The position numbers and the translations under genes were made by a program. Shown here one piece after another: positions 56,215-64,000 of a DNA stretch of 64,000 nt. Where the stretch lies: positions 42,362 through 106,361 of the forward strand of contig CAZBPM010000016.1 in NCBI GenBank assembly GCA_964493785.1, read 5' to 3'. The notes beneath the pieces are model-generated. The model saw only the letters and a list, made by a program, of their open reading frames with translations, did not search any database and was not told the DNA's origin. The DNA comes from Hyphomicrobium_A sp964493785 (GTDB taxonomy: Bacteria > Pseudomonadota > Alphaproteobacteria > Rhizobiales > Hyphomicrobiaceae). Within the stretch, counting starts at the first letter, position 1. The number at the start of each line of letters is the position of its first letter.

Positions 56215-56736
56215 TCACTGCACCATGACGCGGGTGCCGTCGCTGCCCATCGCCTCGCCAGCCTTCAACTCACCGCAGGATTCGCCGACGTACGTCCCGT
56301 GTTGCTCGATCACGCGCGGGATGGCGATGGATTGGGAATCCTGCACACCCGACGTGGTCGACGTGATCTTCACGTTGAACGCCTTCTGGAAGTCGCCGCT
56401 CATCTCGGTGCGGCTTTCCACGTCGCGGTGGTTCATGTTGCAAGTTGCCTCGACGACGAAGCTGTCGCCGTTCTGCTTGACGTCATACTTGGAGCACCGC
56501 GTCTTGTGCTCTGCTGCGCTGGCGATGGCCGTACTGCGCTCCATGTCGGCGTCAATACAGATGGTCAGCGTCTGCTCGTGCTTCTTGCCGCCTTCCTCCA
56601 TAACCGTTTTCTGCTCCCACTTTCCGGCCTTGCGGAGCGGCAACGCAACTTCGTTCGCGTGGAGAGCTGTGGTGGACGCAATGGCAATGATGGAAGCAAC
56701 AAGGAGTGGAGCGCGCAGCATTCGCAAAAGTCCCAT
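56215..56736 (-). CDS. Secreted DUF3617-family protein
   Basis: 173 residues. ATG 56736 starts a signal peptide (MGLLRMLRAPLLVASIIAIASTTALHA); the frame opens at 56754. The mature part shows LRKAGKWEQKTVMEEGG, TICIDADM, TRCSKYDVKQNGDSFVVEATCNM and GESCGEL. Four Cys and the KAGKWE..C..C..C layout match DUF3617, a periplasmic lipocalin-like family of unknown function. A second member lies at 57588 on the other strand. Location between xox and mxa genes hints at a periplasmic role near methanol oxidation, but that is inference. Confidence 0.8.
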   Translation of the reverse strand: MGLLRMLRAPLLVASIIAIASTTALHANEVALPLRKAGKWEQKTVMEEGGKKHEQTLTICIDADMERSTAIASAAEHKTRCSKYDVKQNGDSFVVEATCNMNHRDVESRTEMSGDFQKAFNVKITSTTSGVQDSQSIAIPRVIEQHGTYVGESCGELKAGEAMGSDGTRVMVQ

Positions 56737-56894
56737 GACGCCAACGGATGGCAACTGGCTTAGGGACGCTGCGGCAGTGTCACAAGGGACTTGTTCCCGA
56801 TACGGCGGCCTCGCGCAAATGTGAAGTTTGCGTGCGCGCGAGAGCGGCTCGCCGGACGTCGGCGCATACCAAGCGAAGACCCTGCGAGCGGCGC

Positions 56895-57320
56895 TCAGAC
56901 GTCGTGTTTGGCGCTGGGCGAGGGCTGCAACGAGCCGATGGCCGAGCCACTCCAGCGTTCGACCCGCTCCGGCAGGAACAGGTAGCTGTGCAGCTTATAG
57001 ACCAGGCCGTCCTGGATCACCGTGTGCTCGCCGGTGTAGATGGCATTGGCCGGCAAGTAGTAGGCGCAGGAGAAAGCTTTCAGCCGTTTGTTGACGGCAT
57101 TGGCAGCGATCTCCTCGTTCTCTCCCGAGGCCTGCTCGCGCAAAAAGTCGATCGAATGGCTTTTGGCGTTGCAGAAGAAGCCGCGGACGCGCTCGGGAGT
57201 AGCGCCCGGCTCGGCGCTGGTTCTCCCGGAGACGCCGGCTAGCCCAAATACGAAGACGGCAAGCGAGAGCTTCAGAAGGCGCTGCCCGTAGCGGGCTCGT
57301 AGCGTTGGGAAACGATGCAC
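56895..57320 (-). CDS. Secreted hypothetical protein with two Cys
   Basis: 141 residues. GTG 57320 is preceded by GGAGGTGACA, a strong ribosome-binding site that includes the earlier GTG codons at 57332 and 57326, so 57320 is the real start. It opens with a signal peptide (RLLKLSLAVFVFGLAGVSG). The mature part includes VRGFFCNAKSHSIDFL and AFSCAYYLPANAIYTGEHTVIQDGLVYKL. I do not recognise a family. A TTGACT motif lies about 10 bases upstream of the ribosome-binding site. Confidence 0.65.
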   Translation of the reverse strand: MHRFPTLRARYGQRLLKLSLAVFVFGLAGVSGRTSAEPGATPERVRGFFCNAKSHSIDFLREQASGENEEIAANAVNKRLKAFSCAYYLPANAIYTGEHTVIQDGLVYKLHSYLFLPERVERWSGSAIGSLQPSPSAKHDV

Positions 57321-57587
57321 TGTCACCTCCACAGGAAGTCAAGAGTGACCGGGCTCAGCCTACGCTCAAGTTTGCCACTTCTGCATGTGCAATCTGCCAC
57401 AGATGGCAATTTGGCTTGGAAATGTTGCCCTCAAGATGCCGGCCACCAAGAAAAGCCCTGCAAACATGGCAAAACGGGAATAATTCCCGACAAAGCACAG
57501 GAACTAGCGGAAGGCGCATTCGGATTGCGCGCTTCGCGATCGGCCGCCGATAAGCTCCTGAAACAGAGATCTATCGAGGAGGCGACG

Positions 57588-58025
57588 ATGCGAGCTTTAG
57601 TTGCTGGAGTTTTGGCGATCGCTCTCGCATCGCCGATCGCGCTCGGCGCAACGGAACTGCCAAAGCGCAAGCCGGGTCACTGGCGGATCACGACCGTCTC
57701 CCCTGGCATAGGGATGACGACGATCGATACCTGCGTCGGCAAGGACGACGATCTCGCGACACCGGCGGACAGCGGCGACTGTTCTGCGCCCAAGGTGACC
57801 ACGGCCGGCAGCGAGTTCATCGTCGACGTGGTCTGCACGAAGCCGCACGGTAAGCAGATCATGAGCACCGCGTTCGGTGGCGATTTCAATTGGCGCTACC
57901 GCGGTGTGATGAAGATGAGCTTCGATCCGCCGGAAGGCTGGAAGAACATGGGCGTCACCATCGACGGCCAGTACGTCGGCCCGGACTGCCTGCCTGAGAC
58001 GAAACCCGCTGGCAAGGCCGGCTGA
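57588..58025 (+). CDS. Secreted DUF3617-family protein
   Basis: 145 residues. ATG 57588 follows GAGGAGGCGACG and starts a signal peptide (MRALVAGVLAIALASPIALG). The mature part opens LPKRKPGHWRITTVSPG and has paired Cys segments (IDTCVGKDDD, GDCSAPKVT, VVCTKPHGK, GPDCLPE), the DUF3617 pattern. The frame is open upstream to 57315 but that part has no coding character. It is likely a divergent paralogue of the protein at 56215. Confidence 0.8.
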   Translation: MRALVAGVLAIALASPIALGATELPKRKPGHWRITTVSPGIGMTTIDTCVGKDDDLATPADSGDCSAPKVTTAGSEFIVDVVCTKPHGKQIMSTAFGGDFNWRYRGVMKMSFDPPEGWKNMGVTIDGQYVGPDCLPETKPAGKAG

Positions 58026-58032
58026 GTCTAGA

Positions 58033-58059
58033 GCGCCTCGGGGCAACGCCCCGGGGCGC
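58033..58059. terminator. Bidirectional hairpin between DUF3617 gene and response regulator
   Basis: GCGCCTCGGGGC (58033-58044) pairs with GCCCCGGGGCGC (58048-58059), 12 pairs with one G-U and a 3-base loop. It is followed by ATCTCTTT on the plus strand. It lies between convergent genes. Confidence 0.7.
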
Positions 58060-58080
58060 ATCTCTTTGCATCAGTTGACG

Positions 58081-58728
58081 TTAGAAGCCGGGCTTGCCGG
58101 CATTGCTCGGCAGATGCTGGATCGCGATGCGCATCAGCTCTGGAAGCGTGCGCACACCGAGCTTCACCTTGAGCTGGGCGCTCGTATTTACGACCGTTTT
58201 ATAGCTGACGTGCAACTCCTCGGCGATCGCGATGTAGGGTTTGCCTTCCGCGATCAATGATAGTGTCTGCAGTTCGCGCAATGACATGCGACTGAGCGGA
58301 TTGCTATCGCCGCGGGCCTCACGGAACGCAATTTCCGAAGCCAACTCGTGATTGAGGTACGGCTGCCCGTCGCGAACCCGCTTGAACGCCTTGGCAAACT
58401 CTTCCGATGAGGTGTCTTTCAGGAGATAGCCATTGGCGCCGACCTCCAGCGCGCGACTGACGATCATGCGATCGGAGTGCATGCTGAGGACAAGCACGGG
58501 TGTGCTTTCGTCATGGATGCGCAAGCGGCGGATGAATGACAGGCCGCCGAGTGCGCCCGACTGCATCGACAGATCGACGATGATCATGTCCGGACGCTTC
58601 TGCCGATAGAGGCGAAATCCTTCCGAAAGGCTGGAAGCGACGAGAATCTCATCGACACCCATATCCTCGAGGAGGCGGCGGCACCCCTGAATGACGATCG
58701 GATGATCGTCGATAACGAGAACTTTCAT
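58081..58728 (-). CDS. LuxR-type response regulator, probable methanol-oxidation regulator
   Basis: 215 residues from ATG 58728 (frame open to 58818). The receiver domain has Asp8/Asp9 (MKVLVIDDH), phosphoacceptor Asp52 (IIVDLSM) and Lys in YLLKDTSS. The C-terminal LuxR helix-turn-helix is LSLRELQTLSLIAEGKPYIAIAEELHVSYKTVVNTSAQLKVKLGV. In Methylobacterium and Paracoccus, regulators of this type (MxaB, MoxX) act on mxaF; its position next to mxaF supports the same role, as inference. The paired histidine kinase is not in the window. Confidence 0.85.
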   Translation of the reverse strand: MKVLVIDDHPIVIQGCRRLLEDMGVDEILVASSLSEGFRLYRQKRPDMIIVDLSMQSGALGGLSFIRRLRIHDESTPVLVLSMHSDRMIVSRALEVGANGYLLKDTSSEEFAKAFKRVRDGQPYLNHELASEIAFREARGDSNPLSRMSLRELQTLSLIAEGKPYIAIAEELHVSYKTVVNTSAQLKVKLGVRTLPELMRIAIQHLPSNAGKPGF

Positions 58729-58971
58729 TCGGTGGCACCTTCGAGGTCTTGCGCGCGGGGCAGGCAGGGGCGGGAGATCGGATACTTCTGGACGGCAGCT
58801 AACGATGCAGAAAGGCACGACCCCGCCGCAAGGCGACGGTCAGCGCATTCCTGACGCAACGAAATAACATTAGGGATACGGCTTGTCCGTACCTGCGGGC
58901 AAGGGAAGGAGTGGCAAGCGTGAGCGTAACCTCCCGATGCCACCGGCCAAATTCGGTCACGGGGCTGCGAA

Positions 58972-59511
58972 TCAGCGGCCTGCAGCCTCCGGGGCTACCC
59001 TTCCAATCCGCTGCTTCAACGTGTCGATGGCTGGTCCCTGGCCGAGGCCCTCAGCCCTCAGGTTGAAATACTGCTGCGTCAGAGCCGCAAAGCTCTCCAC
59101 CGAGCGACTGGGGCCCGGCACCTGTGAGATGGTGACGATCAGTTTCGGCGCGCTTTCCCTGATGTTTTTCTCGCCCAGCATTTCCTCGAGCTGCACCGCG
59201 CGGTTGGCAATCATCCGGGGATGGTCGCGGAATCGCATTGTCGCGACACTAAGCACGCGGGCCATGTCGAGCACGGCCGGCTCATCCAGCGGAAGATCGC
59301 GCTTAGCCTCGCGACTTGCCAGCCACTGCTCCGGCGGATTGGCGTCGGTAACCTTGAGCCATTTCGCCTGATACAATTTCAGCGGCTGCGAATCCGCCGC
59401 GGCAGCCGGTTCACGCTCGGTCGGTGCCTCGTCGCTGCAGCCTGTCAGCGTGAGCGCGCCGAGCAATACCAAACGCGTGCAGTGCACGATGAAATTGCGG
59501 CGGCTCTGCAT
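58972..59511 (-). CDS. Lipoprotein of unknown function divergent from mxaF
   Basis: 179 residues. ATG 59511 starts a signal peptide with a lipobox (LVLLGALTLTGC), so it should be a periplasmic lipoprotein; MQSRRNF is also Tat-like. The mature part is mostly helical (DEAPTEREPAAAADSQPLKLYQAKWLKV, EEMLGEKNIRESAPKLIVTI). No family is recognised. It is transcribed divergently from mxaF, like mxaW in Methylobacterium, but I see no basis to equate them. The frame is open to 59553. Confidence 0.65.
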   Translation of the reverse strand: MQSRRNFIVHCTRLVLLGALTLTGCSDEAPTEREPAAAADSQPLKLYQAKWLKVTDANPPEQWLASREAKRDLPLDEPAVLDMARVLSVATMRFRDHPRMIANRAVQLEEMLGEKNIRESAPKLIVTISQVPGPSRSVESFAALTQQYFNLRAEGLGQGPAIDTLKQRIGRVAPEAAGR

Positions 59512-59615
59512 GGGTGCCACTTCCTCCCGACGTGATCGACGCACGAGATGCACTCGTTGCTATCGTTGCGACTGTGTTTCGAGACGCAATGAGATTTAAC
59601 CTCTGTTGTTTGAAT

Positions 59616-59753
59616 GCATCGAGGGCAACTCGATGCCAAATGGTTGCCACCTGTTCCGTCACGATCTTGGAACTGAGGCTAAAGACCCCGCCACCTGCGA
59701 CGTTCTAGCTTCCACCCAGGATGAGCCAGCTTTCTGTTCGGTCCGTAGACCGA
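59616..59753 (+). promoter_or_regulatory. Two dyads in the mxaF upstream region
   Basis: In the 387-base divergent gap, GCATCGAG (59616-59623) mirrors CTCGATGC (59629-59636) and TCGGTCCGTAGACCGA (59738-59753) is a 6-bp palindromic stem. Either could be an operator for the nearby LuxR-type regulator. The mxaF promoter should lie here, but no canonical elements were assigned. A GAGGG ribosome-binding site precedes the ATG at 59899. Confidence 0.45.
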
Positions 59754-59898
59754 GCAAGGGCTCTTATCCCGCGCAGCCGGGCCTCTGCCCAATGGCTGCA
59801 ACTAACGAAAACGGAAATGCCAAGCCAGCCGCGTTTGCGGACAAAGGCGCGGCAGACAACCCGTTTTCATCTGGGAGCGAAACCGCGAGGGTTTGTTG

Positions 59899-61785
59899 AT
59901 GAAAGCACACCTCAAGTCAGGCCTACTAGCGTCCGCCTCGTTGGCGGCGTTGGCAGGCTTTGTCGCTAGCGCGAGCGCTAACGACAAGCTGATCGAGTTG
60001 TCGAAGAGCGACGACAACTGGGTCATGACGGGCAAGAACTATGACTCGAACAACTACAGCCCGCTGAAGCAGGTTAATAAAGACAACGTAAAGAACCTGA
60101 AGGCTGCCTGGTCGTTCTCGACCGGATTGCTGCACGGCCACGAAGGTGCGCCGCGCATCGTGAACGGCGTCATGTATATCAACACGTCGTTCCCCAACAA
60201 CGTCTTCGCTCTGGACCTCGACAATCCGGGCAAGATCAAGTGGCAGTACAAGCCCAAGCAGGATCCGGCAGCTCGCTCGGTTGCCTGCTGCGACCTCGTC
60301 AACCGCGGTCTGGCCTACTGGCCGGGCGACGGTAAGGCCCCCCCGCTCATCATCAACAATCAGCTGGACGGCCACGTCGTCGCGCTGAATGCTGAGACGG
60401 GCGAGGAGTACTGGAAGGTCGAGAACTCCGACATCAAGGTCGGCTCGACGCTCACCATTGCTCCTTACGTCGTCAAGGACCTCGTCATCATCGGTTCGTC
60501 GGGCGCTGAGCTCGGTGTTCGCGGATATGCGACGGCCTATGACGTGAAGACCGGTGCCATGAAGTGGCGCAAGTACGCAACTGGTCCCGACGAGGAAATC
60601 GGCATCGGCGACAAGTTCAACGAGGCCAATCCGCACTACGGCCAGAAGGGTCTTGGAACCGCGACTTGGGAAGGCGACGCCTGGAAGATCGGCGGCGGCA
60701 CCAACTGGGGCTGGTATGCTTACGATCCGGAAGAGAACCTGATCTATTACGGATCGGGCAACCCCTCTCCCTGGAACGAGACGATGCGTCCTGGCGACAA
60801 CAAGTGGACCATGACCATCATGGGCCGCGACGCCGACACGGGCGAGCTGCGCTTTGGCTACCAGAAGACGCCCCACGACGAGTGGGACTACGCTGGCGTC
60901 AACGTCATGATGCTGTCGAAGCAGAAGGACAAGACGGGCAAGGAGCGCAAGCTGCTCACCCATCCTGACCGCAACGGCATCGTCTATACGCTCGACCGCA
61001 CCAACGGCGACCTGATCTCGGCCGACAAGATCGACGATACGGTCAACGTTTGGACGCACGTCGATCTGAAGACGGGTATCCCGGTTCGCAACCCGGAATA
61101 CGGCACGCGGATGGATCACAAGGCTACCAACGTGTGCCCCTCGGCCATGGGCTACCATGACCAGGCTCACGACAGCTACGATCCGAAGCGTCAGCTCTTC
61201 TATCTCGCGATCAACCACATCTGCATGGACTGGGAACCGTTCATGTTGCCGTATCGTGCCGGCCAGTTCTTCGTCGGTGCGACTCTGTGGATGTATCCGG
61301 GCCCGAAGGGTGACCGTCAGAACTACCTCGGCCTCGGTCAGGTGAAGGCCTACAACGCCATCACCGGCAAGTATAAGTGGGAAGTGATGGAGCGGTTCGC
61401 AGCCTGGGGCGGCACGCTCGCCACCGGTGGCGATCTGGTGTTCTACGGAACGCTGGACGGCTACCTCAAGGCTCGCAACAGCGACACCGGCGAGCTTCTC
61501 TGGAAGTTCAAGATCCCGTCCGGCGCCATTGGCTACCCGATCACCTACACCCACAAGGGCACGCAGTACGTCGCCATCTACTACGGCGTCGGCGGCTGGC
61601 CTGCAGTTGGTCTGGTGTTCGACCTGAACGATCCGACGGCCGGTCTCGGCGCGGTCGGCGCGTTCAAGAACCTCGCCAACTGGACGCAGATGGGTGGTGG
61701 TCTGATGGTGTTCTCGCTCGATGGTAAGGGTCCGTATGACGACGTGAACCTCGACGAGTATCCGCCGCAGCTGCCGAAGCTCTGA
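59899..61785 (+). CDS. mxaF: Calcium-type methanol dehydrogenase large subunit MxaF
   Basis: A 628-residue periplasmic PQQ enzyme, the alpha subunit of MDH. It has a signal peptide (LKSGLLASASLAALAGFVASASA) and the adjacent pair Cys130-Cys131 (SVACCDLVNRG). The catalytic Asp330 is in HDEWDYAGV; Ala332 occupies the place of the second Asp in XoxF, so this enzyme uses calcium. NKWTMTIMGRDADTGELRFGYQKTP is strongly conserved. ATG 59899 is chosen; the frame begins six bases earlier. It is followed by mxaJ, mxaG and mxaI after a 12-bp hairpin. Confidence 0.98.
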   Translation: MKAHLKSGLLASASLAALAGFVASASANDKLIELSKSDDNWVMTGKNYDSNNYSPLKQVNKDNVKNLKAAWSFSTGLLHGHEGAPRIVNGVMYINTSFPNNVFALDLDNPGKIKWQYKPKQDPAARSVACCDLVNRGLAYWPGDGKAPPLIINNQLDGHVVALNAETGEEYWKVENSDIKVGSTLTIAPYVVKDLVIIGSSGAELGVRGYATAYDVKTGAMKWRKYATGPDEEIGIGDKFNEANPHYGQKGLGTATWEGDAWKIGGGTNWGWYAYDPEENLIYYGSGNPSPWNETMRPGDNKWTMTIMGRDADTGELRFGYQKTPHDEWDYAGVNVMMLSKQKDKTGKERKLLTHPDRNGIVYTLDRTNGDLISADKIDDTVNVWTHVDLKTGIPVRNPEYGTRMDHKATNVCPSAMGYHDQAHDSYDPKRQLFYLAINHICMDWEPFMLPYRAGQFFVGATLWMYPGPKGDRQNYLGLGQVKAYNAITGKYKWEVMERFAAWGGTLATGGDLVFYGTLDGYLKARNSDTGELLWKFKIPSGAIGYPITYTHKGTQYVAIYYGVGGWPAVGLVFDLNDPTAGLGAVGAFKNLANWTQMGGGLMVFSLDGKGPYDDVNLDEYPPQLPKL

Positions 61786-61801
61786 TGACAAGATGATCGT
61801 T

Positions 61802-61830
61802 CCGCTGGGATGCCGCGTGCATCCCAGCGG
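61802..61830 (+). promoter_or_regulatory. 12-bp perfect hairpin between mxaF and mxaJ
   Basis: CCGCTGGGATGC (61802-61813) pairs perfectly with GCATCCCAGCGG (61819-61830), loop CGCGT. It starts 17 bases after the mxaF stop and lacks a T-run. It probably stabilises the mxaF message or partly terminates before mxaJ. Confidence 0.7.
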
Positions 61831-61955
61831 GGCGGTTGCCTTGCAGCGACCCGATCCGTCCACTCCTCCAACGGTAAGGATGCTGTCTTCCGAGCTAGCC
61901 GGCCCAACAATACGAAGCCGCAGGGACGGCACGCCGGAGCAGATCTGCTTCAGGA

Positions 61956-62867
61956 ATGCAAAGCGTCAACATGAGCAACACAAATCGTATCCATCACGCA
62001 GCGGGTCTTGCGCTCGCCTCTGCAGTGATGCTGACAGGTTTCACGGTCCAGGGTTGGGCTGAGACTCCTGCACCGCAGGCCGCAGATCCATCGGAGCTGC
62101 GCGTATGTGCCTCCGAAGTCGAGGCGCCCTATTCGTCGAAGGACGGCGAGGGATTTGAGAACAAGGTCGCCAAGGTCCTGGCCAACGCGATGGGCCGCAA
62201 GGTCAAGTTCGTATGGACCGAGAAGCCGGCGATCTATCTCGTCCGCGACCAGCTCGACAAGAAGAACTGCGACGTGGTCATCGGCCTCGACACCGGTGAT
62301 GAGCGCGTGCTGACTTCGAAACCATATTACCGGGCGCCGTACGTCTTCGTGCTGCGCAACGACAGTCCGTTGGACATTACGAGCTGGGACAGCCCTGATC
62401 TCCTCAAAGCGCAGAAGATCGGCATGGCCGCTGATAGCCCCGCGCAGGTGATGCTCGAGAAGCTTGGACTGTTCAACTCGAACTTCAACTACATGAAGTC
62501 GCTCACCGGCTTCAAGAGCAAGCGGAACCAATACGTTCGCGTCGAGCCAAAACGCTTCGTCGATGAAGTCGCTGACGGCAAGGCGGATGTCGCCGCCGTG
62601 TTCGCGCCGGAAGTTGCGCGCTATGCCAAGCAACGCGGCGGTGCCGTGAAGCTGGTCGTCATTCCCGACAATGCAACGCGCAGCGATGGCCAGCATCTTC
62701 CGTTCCACTTCGATCAGTCGATCGGGGTGCGCAAGGACGATAAGGAGCTGCTCGATCAGGTGAATGCGGCACTTCAGAAATCACAACCGGAAATCGAGAG
62801 CATCCTGAAGGACGAAGGCATTCCTCTCGACGACATAGCCAAGACCCCAGAGGGACGCCAAGGATGA
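61956..62867 (+). CDS. mxaJ: MDH maturation protein MxaJ
   Basis: 303 residues with a signal peptide ending near GWAETP. A solute-binding-protein fold is shown by LRVCASEVEAPYSSKDGEGFENKVAKVLANAMG, VVIGLDTGDERVLTSKPYYRAPYVFVLR and DVAAVFAPEVARYAKQ. MxaJ is needed for active MDH assembly and may bind MxaF. It overlaps mxaG by four bases. ATG 61971 is an in-frame alternative start. Unlike the XoxJ-like protein at 51141, it has no ankyrin extension. Confidence 0.93.
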   Translation: MQSVNMSNTNRIHHAAGLALASAVMLTGFTVQGWAETPAPQAADPSELRVCASEVEAPYSSKDGEGFENKVAKVLANAMGRKVKFVWTEKPAIYLVRDQLDKKNCDVVIGLDTGDERVLTSKPYYRAPYVFVLRNDSPLDITSWDSPDLLKAQKIGMAADSPAQVMLEKLGLFNSNFNYMKSLTGFKSKRNQYVRVEPKRFVDEVADGKADVAAVFAPEVARYAKQRGGAVKLVVIPDNATRSDGQHLPFHFDQSIGVRKDDKELLDQVNAALQKSQPEIESILKDEGIPLDDIAKTPEGRQG

Positions 62868-63451
62868 TGAAGTTCACGAAAATTCTGCTGGCGGGTGTAG
62901 CCGTTGCCGTTCTCCCGCTGGCAGCCGTCGCGCTCGAGCCGTTCCGTAACACCATCACCGGAGATGTGATGGACGTGGACAAGGACTCTCCGAAGGAGGG
63001 CAGGGACGTCGAGGCGGTCAAGAAGTTCCTCGAGACGGGAGTGAACCCGTTCAACGAACTGAAGGAGTGCCTGCCGCGCGGTGAGTACATCTATCTGTCC
63101 TCGTGCTCGGGCTGTCACGGCCACGTAGCCGAAGGCAAGGTGGGGCCGGGCCTCAACGACGACTATTGGACTTACCCGAAGAACAAGACCGACAAAGGTC
63201 TCTTCGAAACGATCTTCGGCGGCGCGCAGGGAATGATGGGCCCGCACAATGACCTGCAGCTCAATGAGCTGCTTCTGGCCATGGCGTGGATTCGTCATCT
63301 CTACACTGGTCCGGTTGCGGGCGCGAAGTGGCTGACCAAGGAGCAGAAGGCGAACTACACGCCGTACAAGCTGCCCGAGGGAAGCGATCACGGGACTATC
63401 GATCAGGCGAAAGCTGCGCCTGACGCCATCTGTGGACCGATGGCGAAGTAA
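62864..63451 (+). CDS. mxaG: Cytochrome cL, electron acceptor of MDH
   Basis: 195 residues with a signal peptide (KILLAGVAVAVLPLAAVA). The haem site is Cys81-x2-Cys84-His85 (CSGCHGHVAEGKVGPGLND), as in cytochrome cL. The Met ligand is probably in QGMMGPHNDLQ. It accepts electrons from MxaFI and passes them to a class I cytochrome c. The start overlaps the mxaJ stop (ATGA). Confidence 0.95.
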   Translation: MMKFTKILLAGVAVAVLPLAAVALEPFRNTITGDVMDVDKDSPKEGRDVEAVKKFLETGVNPFNELKECLPRGEYIYLSSCSGCHGHVAEGKVGPGLNDDYWTYPKNKTDKGLFETIFGGAQGMMGPHNDLQLNELLLAMAWIRHLYTGPVAGAKWLTKEQKANYTPYKLPEGSDHGTIDQAKAAPDAICGPMAK

Positions 63452-63538
63452 CGAAATGTTCGCTTCCGGAGGGGCGCGAGCAAAGAAGGCGGGCACACCG
63501 CCGCACTAACAGTGAAAGAAGCCAGGAGGAAACAAGTG

Positions 63539-63823
63539 ATGACGAAGTTGCTCTTCATCGGCACGGCCGCAGCAGTGCTCGTCGCTGCAACGTCTGCCTT
63601 TGCTTACGACGGCACCAAGTGCAAGGCGCCCGGCAATTGTTGGGAGCCGAAGCCCGGCTTCCCTGAGAAGATCGCCGGCTCCAAGTATGATCCGAAGCAC
63701 GATCCGGCCGAGCTCGCCAAGCAGGGCGCTTCTGAGCGCGCCATGGAAGAGCGCAACGCCAAGCGCACTGCGAACTTCATCAAGACCGGCAAGTGGGTCT
63801 ACGACGTCGAAGAGATCGAGTAA
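63539..63823 (+). CDS. mxaI: Methanol dehydrogenase small subunit MxaI
   Basis: 94 residues. ATG 63539 follows AGGAGGA; the GTG at 63512 is an upstream in-frame codon before that site. A signal peptide (LLFIGTAAAVLVAATSAFA) leads to YDGTKCKAPGNCWEPKPGFPEKIAGSKYDPKHDPAEL, the conserved MxaI core with a Cys pair. The Lys-rich C-terminal helix (AMEERNAKRTANFIKTGKWVYDVEEI) wraps around MxaF. It completes the alpha2-beta2 enzyme. Confidence 0.96.
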   Translation: MTKLLFIGTAAAVLVAATSAFAYDGTKCKAPGNCWEPKPGFPEKIAGSKYDPKHDPAELAKQGASERAMEERNAKRTANFIKTGKWVYDVEEIE

Positions 63824-63901
63824 GCACGGGTCGGTCTTCGGAGCAGGCCCGCTGGCGATTCACAAGATCGGATCATCGGACCTGCTACCACCCGAGCAAT
63901 C

Positions 63902-63937
63902 GGGGTGCGGCTTGCGCCGCGCCCCGCACCGCTTTTT
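63902..63937 (+). terminator. Rho-independent-like terminator after mxaI
   Basis: GGGGTGCGGC (63902-63911) pairs with GCCGCGCCCC (63916-63925), one G-U, loop TTGC; GGTGCGG (63904-63910) can also pair with CCGCACC (63924-63930). TTTTT follows at 63933-63937. It may end the mxaFJGI message. Confidence 0.7.
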
Positions 63938-64000
63938 CTGAACCGAGATGATTTCGGCGGCTGGCCACGGCGGGTCGGTCCGGGGAGTTGAAGCTTGTCG

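Noticed and set aside
59926..61932. 668-codon open frame antisense to mxaF
   Set aside because: It is a codon-bias shadow; mxaF on the plus strand is certain.

Overview
The window looks like a chromosomal segment of a GC-rich methylotrophic alphaproteobacterium, most like the Hyphomicrobium group (inference). The main reason is that it carries both kinds of PQQ methanol dehydrogenase. One is a complete xoxF set (49124-56154), whose enzyme has the extra Asp of lanthanide enzymes. The other is the calcium-type mxaFJGI operon (59899-63823). GC-rich codon use, Rhizobiales-like gene families and an FNR/FixK-type box fit the same assignment.

Layout. 1-1505 (minus): a CDGSH iron-sulfur protein followed by branched-chain amino acid ABC permeases livH and livM (livM cut by the window edge). 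1880-4245: an OprB-type porin and miaA. 4340-8447: the isoleucine/valine genes ilvI-ilvH-ilvC, with a secreted protein gene inserted between the two acetolactate synthase subunits. 8524-11940: a small Cys-rich secreted peptide, a NUDIX hydrolase, a PhzF-family protein and a secreted intradiol dioxygenase bracketed by 42-bp direct repeats. 12053-13845: leuA behind a Leu-rich leader peptide with mutually exclusive RNA pairings, a classic attenuator layout. 13992-17614: a solitary MreB-like protein, a PilZ protein, tRNA-Lys(CTT) and a YegD-like Hsp70. 17891-21006 (minus): a cytochrome b and a P1B ATPase fused to hemerythrin, behind an FNR/FixK-like site.

21498-36197 is accessory in character: DNA polymerase IV, a periplasmic TPR protein built from four Cys-pair modules, a 2568-residue S8 protease/RTX protein, a lone receiver protein, an AT-richer glycosyltransferase-like gene and a decayed SRAP gene. 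36614-48522 holds catalase HPII, a PepSY membrane protein with a TonB-dependent receptor (probable siderophore uptake), a GH18-deacetylase-glycosyltransferase fusion next to a GH46 chitosanase, and a class C beta-lactamase-like hydrolase.

49124-63823 is the methanol-oxidation block. XoxF, a XoxJ protein extended by ankyrin repeats, a cytochrome c, a PQQ-associated substrate-binding protein and a YVTN propeller are followed by small secreted DUF3617 proteins and a LuxR-type regulator. The operon mxaF (large subunit), mxaJ (maturation), mxaG (cytochrome cL) and mxaI (small subunit) comes last. Many genes end in strong inverted repeats, including one between mxaF and mxaJ that could set unequal expression.

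All functional calls are from reading protein motifs; no database search was possible. Start codons were moved from the longest open frame where a ribosome-binding site or signal peptide supports it.
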